From: an uncultured Prevotellaceae bacterium
GTDB lineage: Bacteria; Bacteroidota; Bacteroidia; Bacteroidales; Muribaculaceae
Assembly: GCA_945983195.1 (NCBI GenBank)
Contig: CAMFSS010000142.1
Span: 1 to 6,122, forward strand
Direction of reading: 5' to 3'
Length of the DNA: 6,122 nucleotides
Part shown: positions 5,726-6,122 of the stretch, one piece after another
Position numbering within the stretch: the stretch's first letter is position 1
How the letters are laid out: each line of letters starts with the position of its first letter
The notes under the pieces: model-generated
The model's database searches: none
Told to the model about the DNA's origin: nothing
What the model saw: the letters and a program-made list of their open reading frames with translations, nothing else
Made by a program: the position numbers and the translations under genes

Positions 5726-6122
5726 TTACTTTGCAGAGCTTTTGTCGTTGATGAGATAGACGAAAGTGCCGTACTTCAGATTGGCGCGGTTCTTCTTTAT
5801 GGCCTTACTGATGGCGTTGCTCGTCTTGTTGAAGGCATTGTTGATGGCTTGGATTCCCATCTGGGTGAAGCTGTTGCTGCTCTGCGTGAAGCCGAGGTCG
5901 CCCGAGGTGCTGAACGCACCCGAAGCAATGTCCTTTGCGGTATCGCGGAACTGGCTTCCAGGGACGTAAAGACCCTCCAAGCCGTCGGTGTCGTAGATTG
6001 AGAGGTTTATCTTGACAATATCGTCATCGACAAGTACGCTCTTTACCGTGCCCTTCACGCGTTGGTTGCCGAAACCGCTCATCGTGGCGTATAGGTAGGT
6101 GCCCTTGCGGAGCGTGATGCCC
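5726..6122 (-). CDS. traM: Conjugative transposon protein TraM, C-terminal part (5' end outside window)
   Basis: The reading frame is open to the right edge. The codons upstream of the first internal ATG at 6082 read GITLRKGTYLYAT and stay in frame, so at least 131 residues of a longer protein are present and that ATG is not the start. The visible part has the TraM C-terminal pattern: a beta-rich stretch (KGTVKSVLVDDDIVKINLSI), then YDTDGLEGLYVPGSQF, a Ser/Thr/Asn-rich linker with helical repeats, and a closing KYGTFVYLIND strand. In Bacteroidales conjugative elements TraM is an inner-membrane-anchored periplasmic component of the type IV secretion channel, comparable in role to VirB10. That role comes from family knowledge, because the N-terminal membrane segment lies outside the window. 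It ends with TAA 33 nt before the preferred traN start, which fits one operon. Confidence 0.88.
   Translation of the reverse strand, partial: GITLRKGTYLYATMSGFGNQRVKGTVKSVLVDDDIVKINLSIYDTDGLEGLYVPGSQFRDTAKDIASGAFSTSGDLGFTQSSNSFTQMGIQAINNAFNKTSNAISKAIKKNRANLKYGTFVYLINDKSSAK

Noticed and set aside
6080..6082. ATG at 6082 as the start of a small 118-residue gene
   Set aside because: The frame continues upstream to the window edge with TraM-like sequence, so this is an internal methionine of a truncated traM.
1..6122. CRISPR arrays, tRNA or rRNA genes, insertion sequence ends, integrase attachment sites
   Set aside because: I read both strands for regularly spaced repeats, cloverleaf-like segments and paired terminal repeats beside a transposase and found none; nearly all of the window is taken by the minus-strand genes.

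Overview
The window looks like part of the conjugation (tra) module of a Bacteroidales conjugative transposon/ICE. Every convincing gene is on the minus strand, so transcription runs from the right edge to the left. The assignment rests on recognisable Bacteroidales-type TraM, TraN and TraO sequences, a YWFCY-type coupling protein and a fimbrillin-family lipoprotein. Leaders that are often A-rich with weak or absent Shine-Dalgarno sites also fit Bacteroidota. I cannot name a genus from the sequence.

Layout in the direction of transcription: the C-terminal part of traM (right edge to 5726); traN (about 5692-4826); traO (4822-4319), coupled to traN by a 3-nt gap with a strong Shine-Dalgarno inside the end of traN; a fimbrillin-like lipoprotein (4268-3342); two hairpin terminator candidates (3333-3252); a MobC/TraG-type coupling protein gene broken by one in-frame TAG into an N-terminal membrane part (3184-2714) and a C-terminal ATPase part (about 2665-998); a secreted M23 peptidase with a strong Shine-Dalgarno (964-203); and an AT-rich non-coding stretch at the left edge (202-1).

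How the parts fit: TraM, TraN and TraO are envelope components of the mating channel. The coupling protein should deliver the relaxosome DNA to that channel. The M23 peptidase could open peptidoglycan locally for channel assembly. The fimbrillin would be surface-exposed and could aid cell contact or be cargo.

The two points most worth attention are the amber codon, which separates the coupling protein's membrane anchor from its motor, and the fimbrillin gene. The fimbrillin gene sits inside the transfer cluster with what looks like its own promoter and terminators. No wholly new system is evident. The novelty, if any, lies in these two arrangements.
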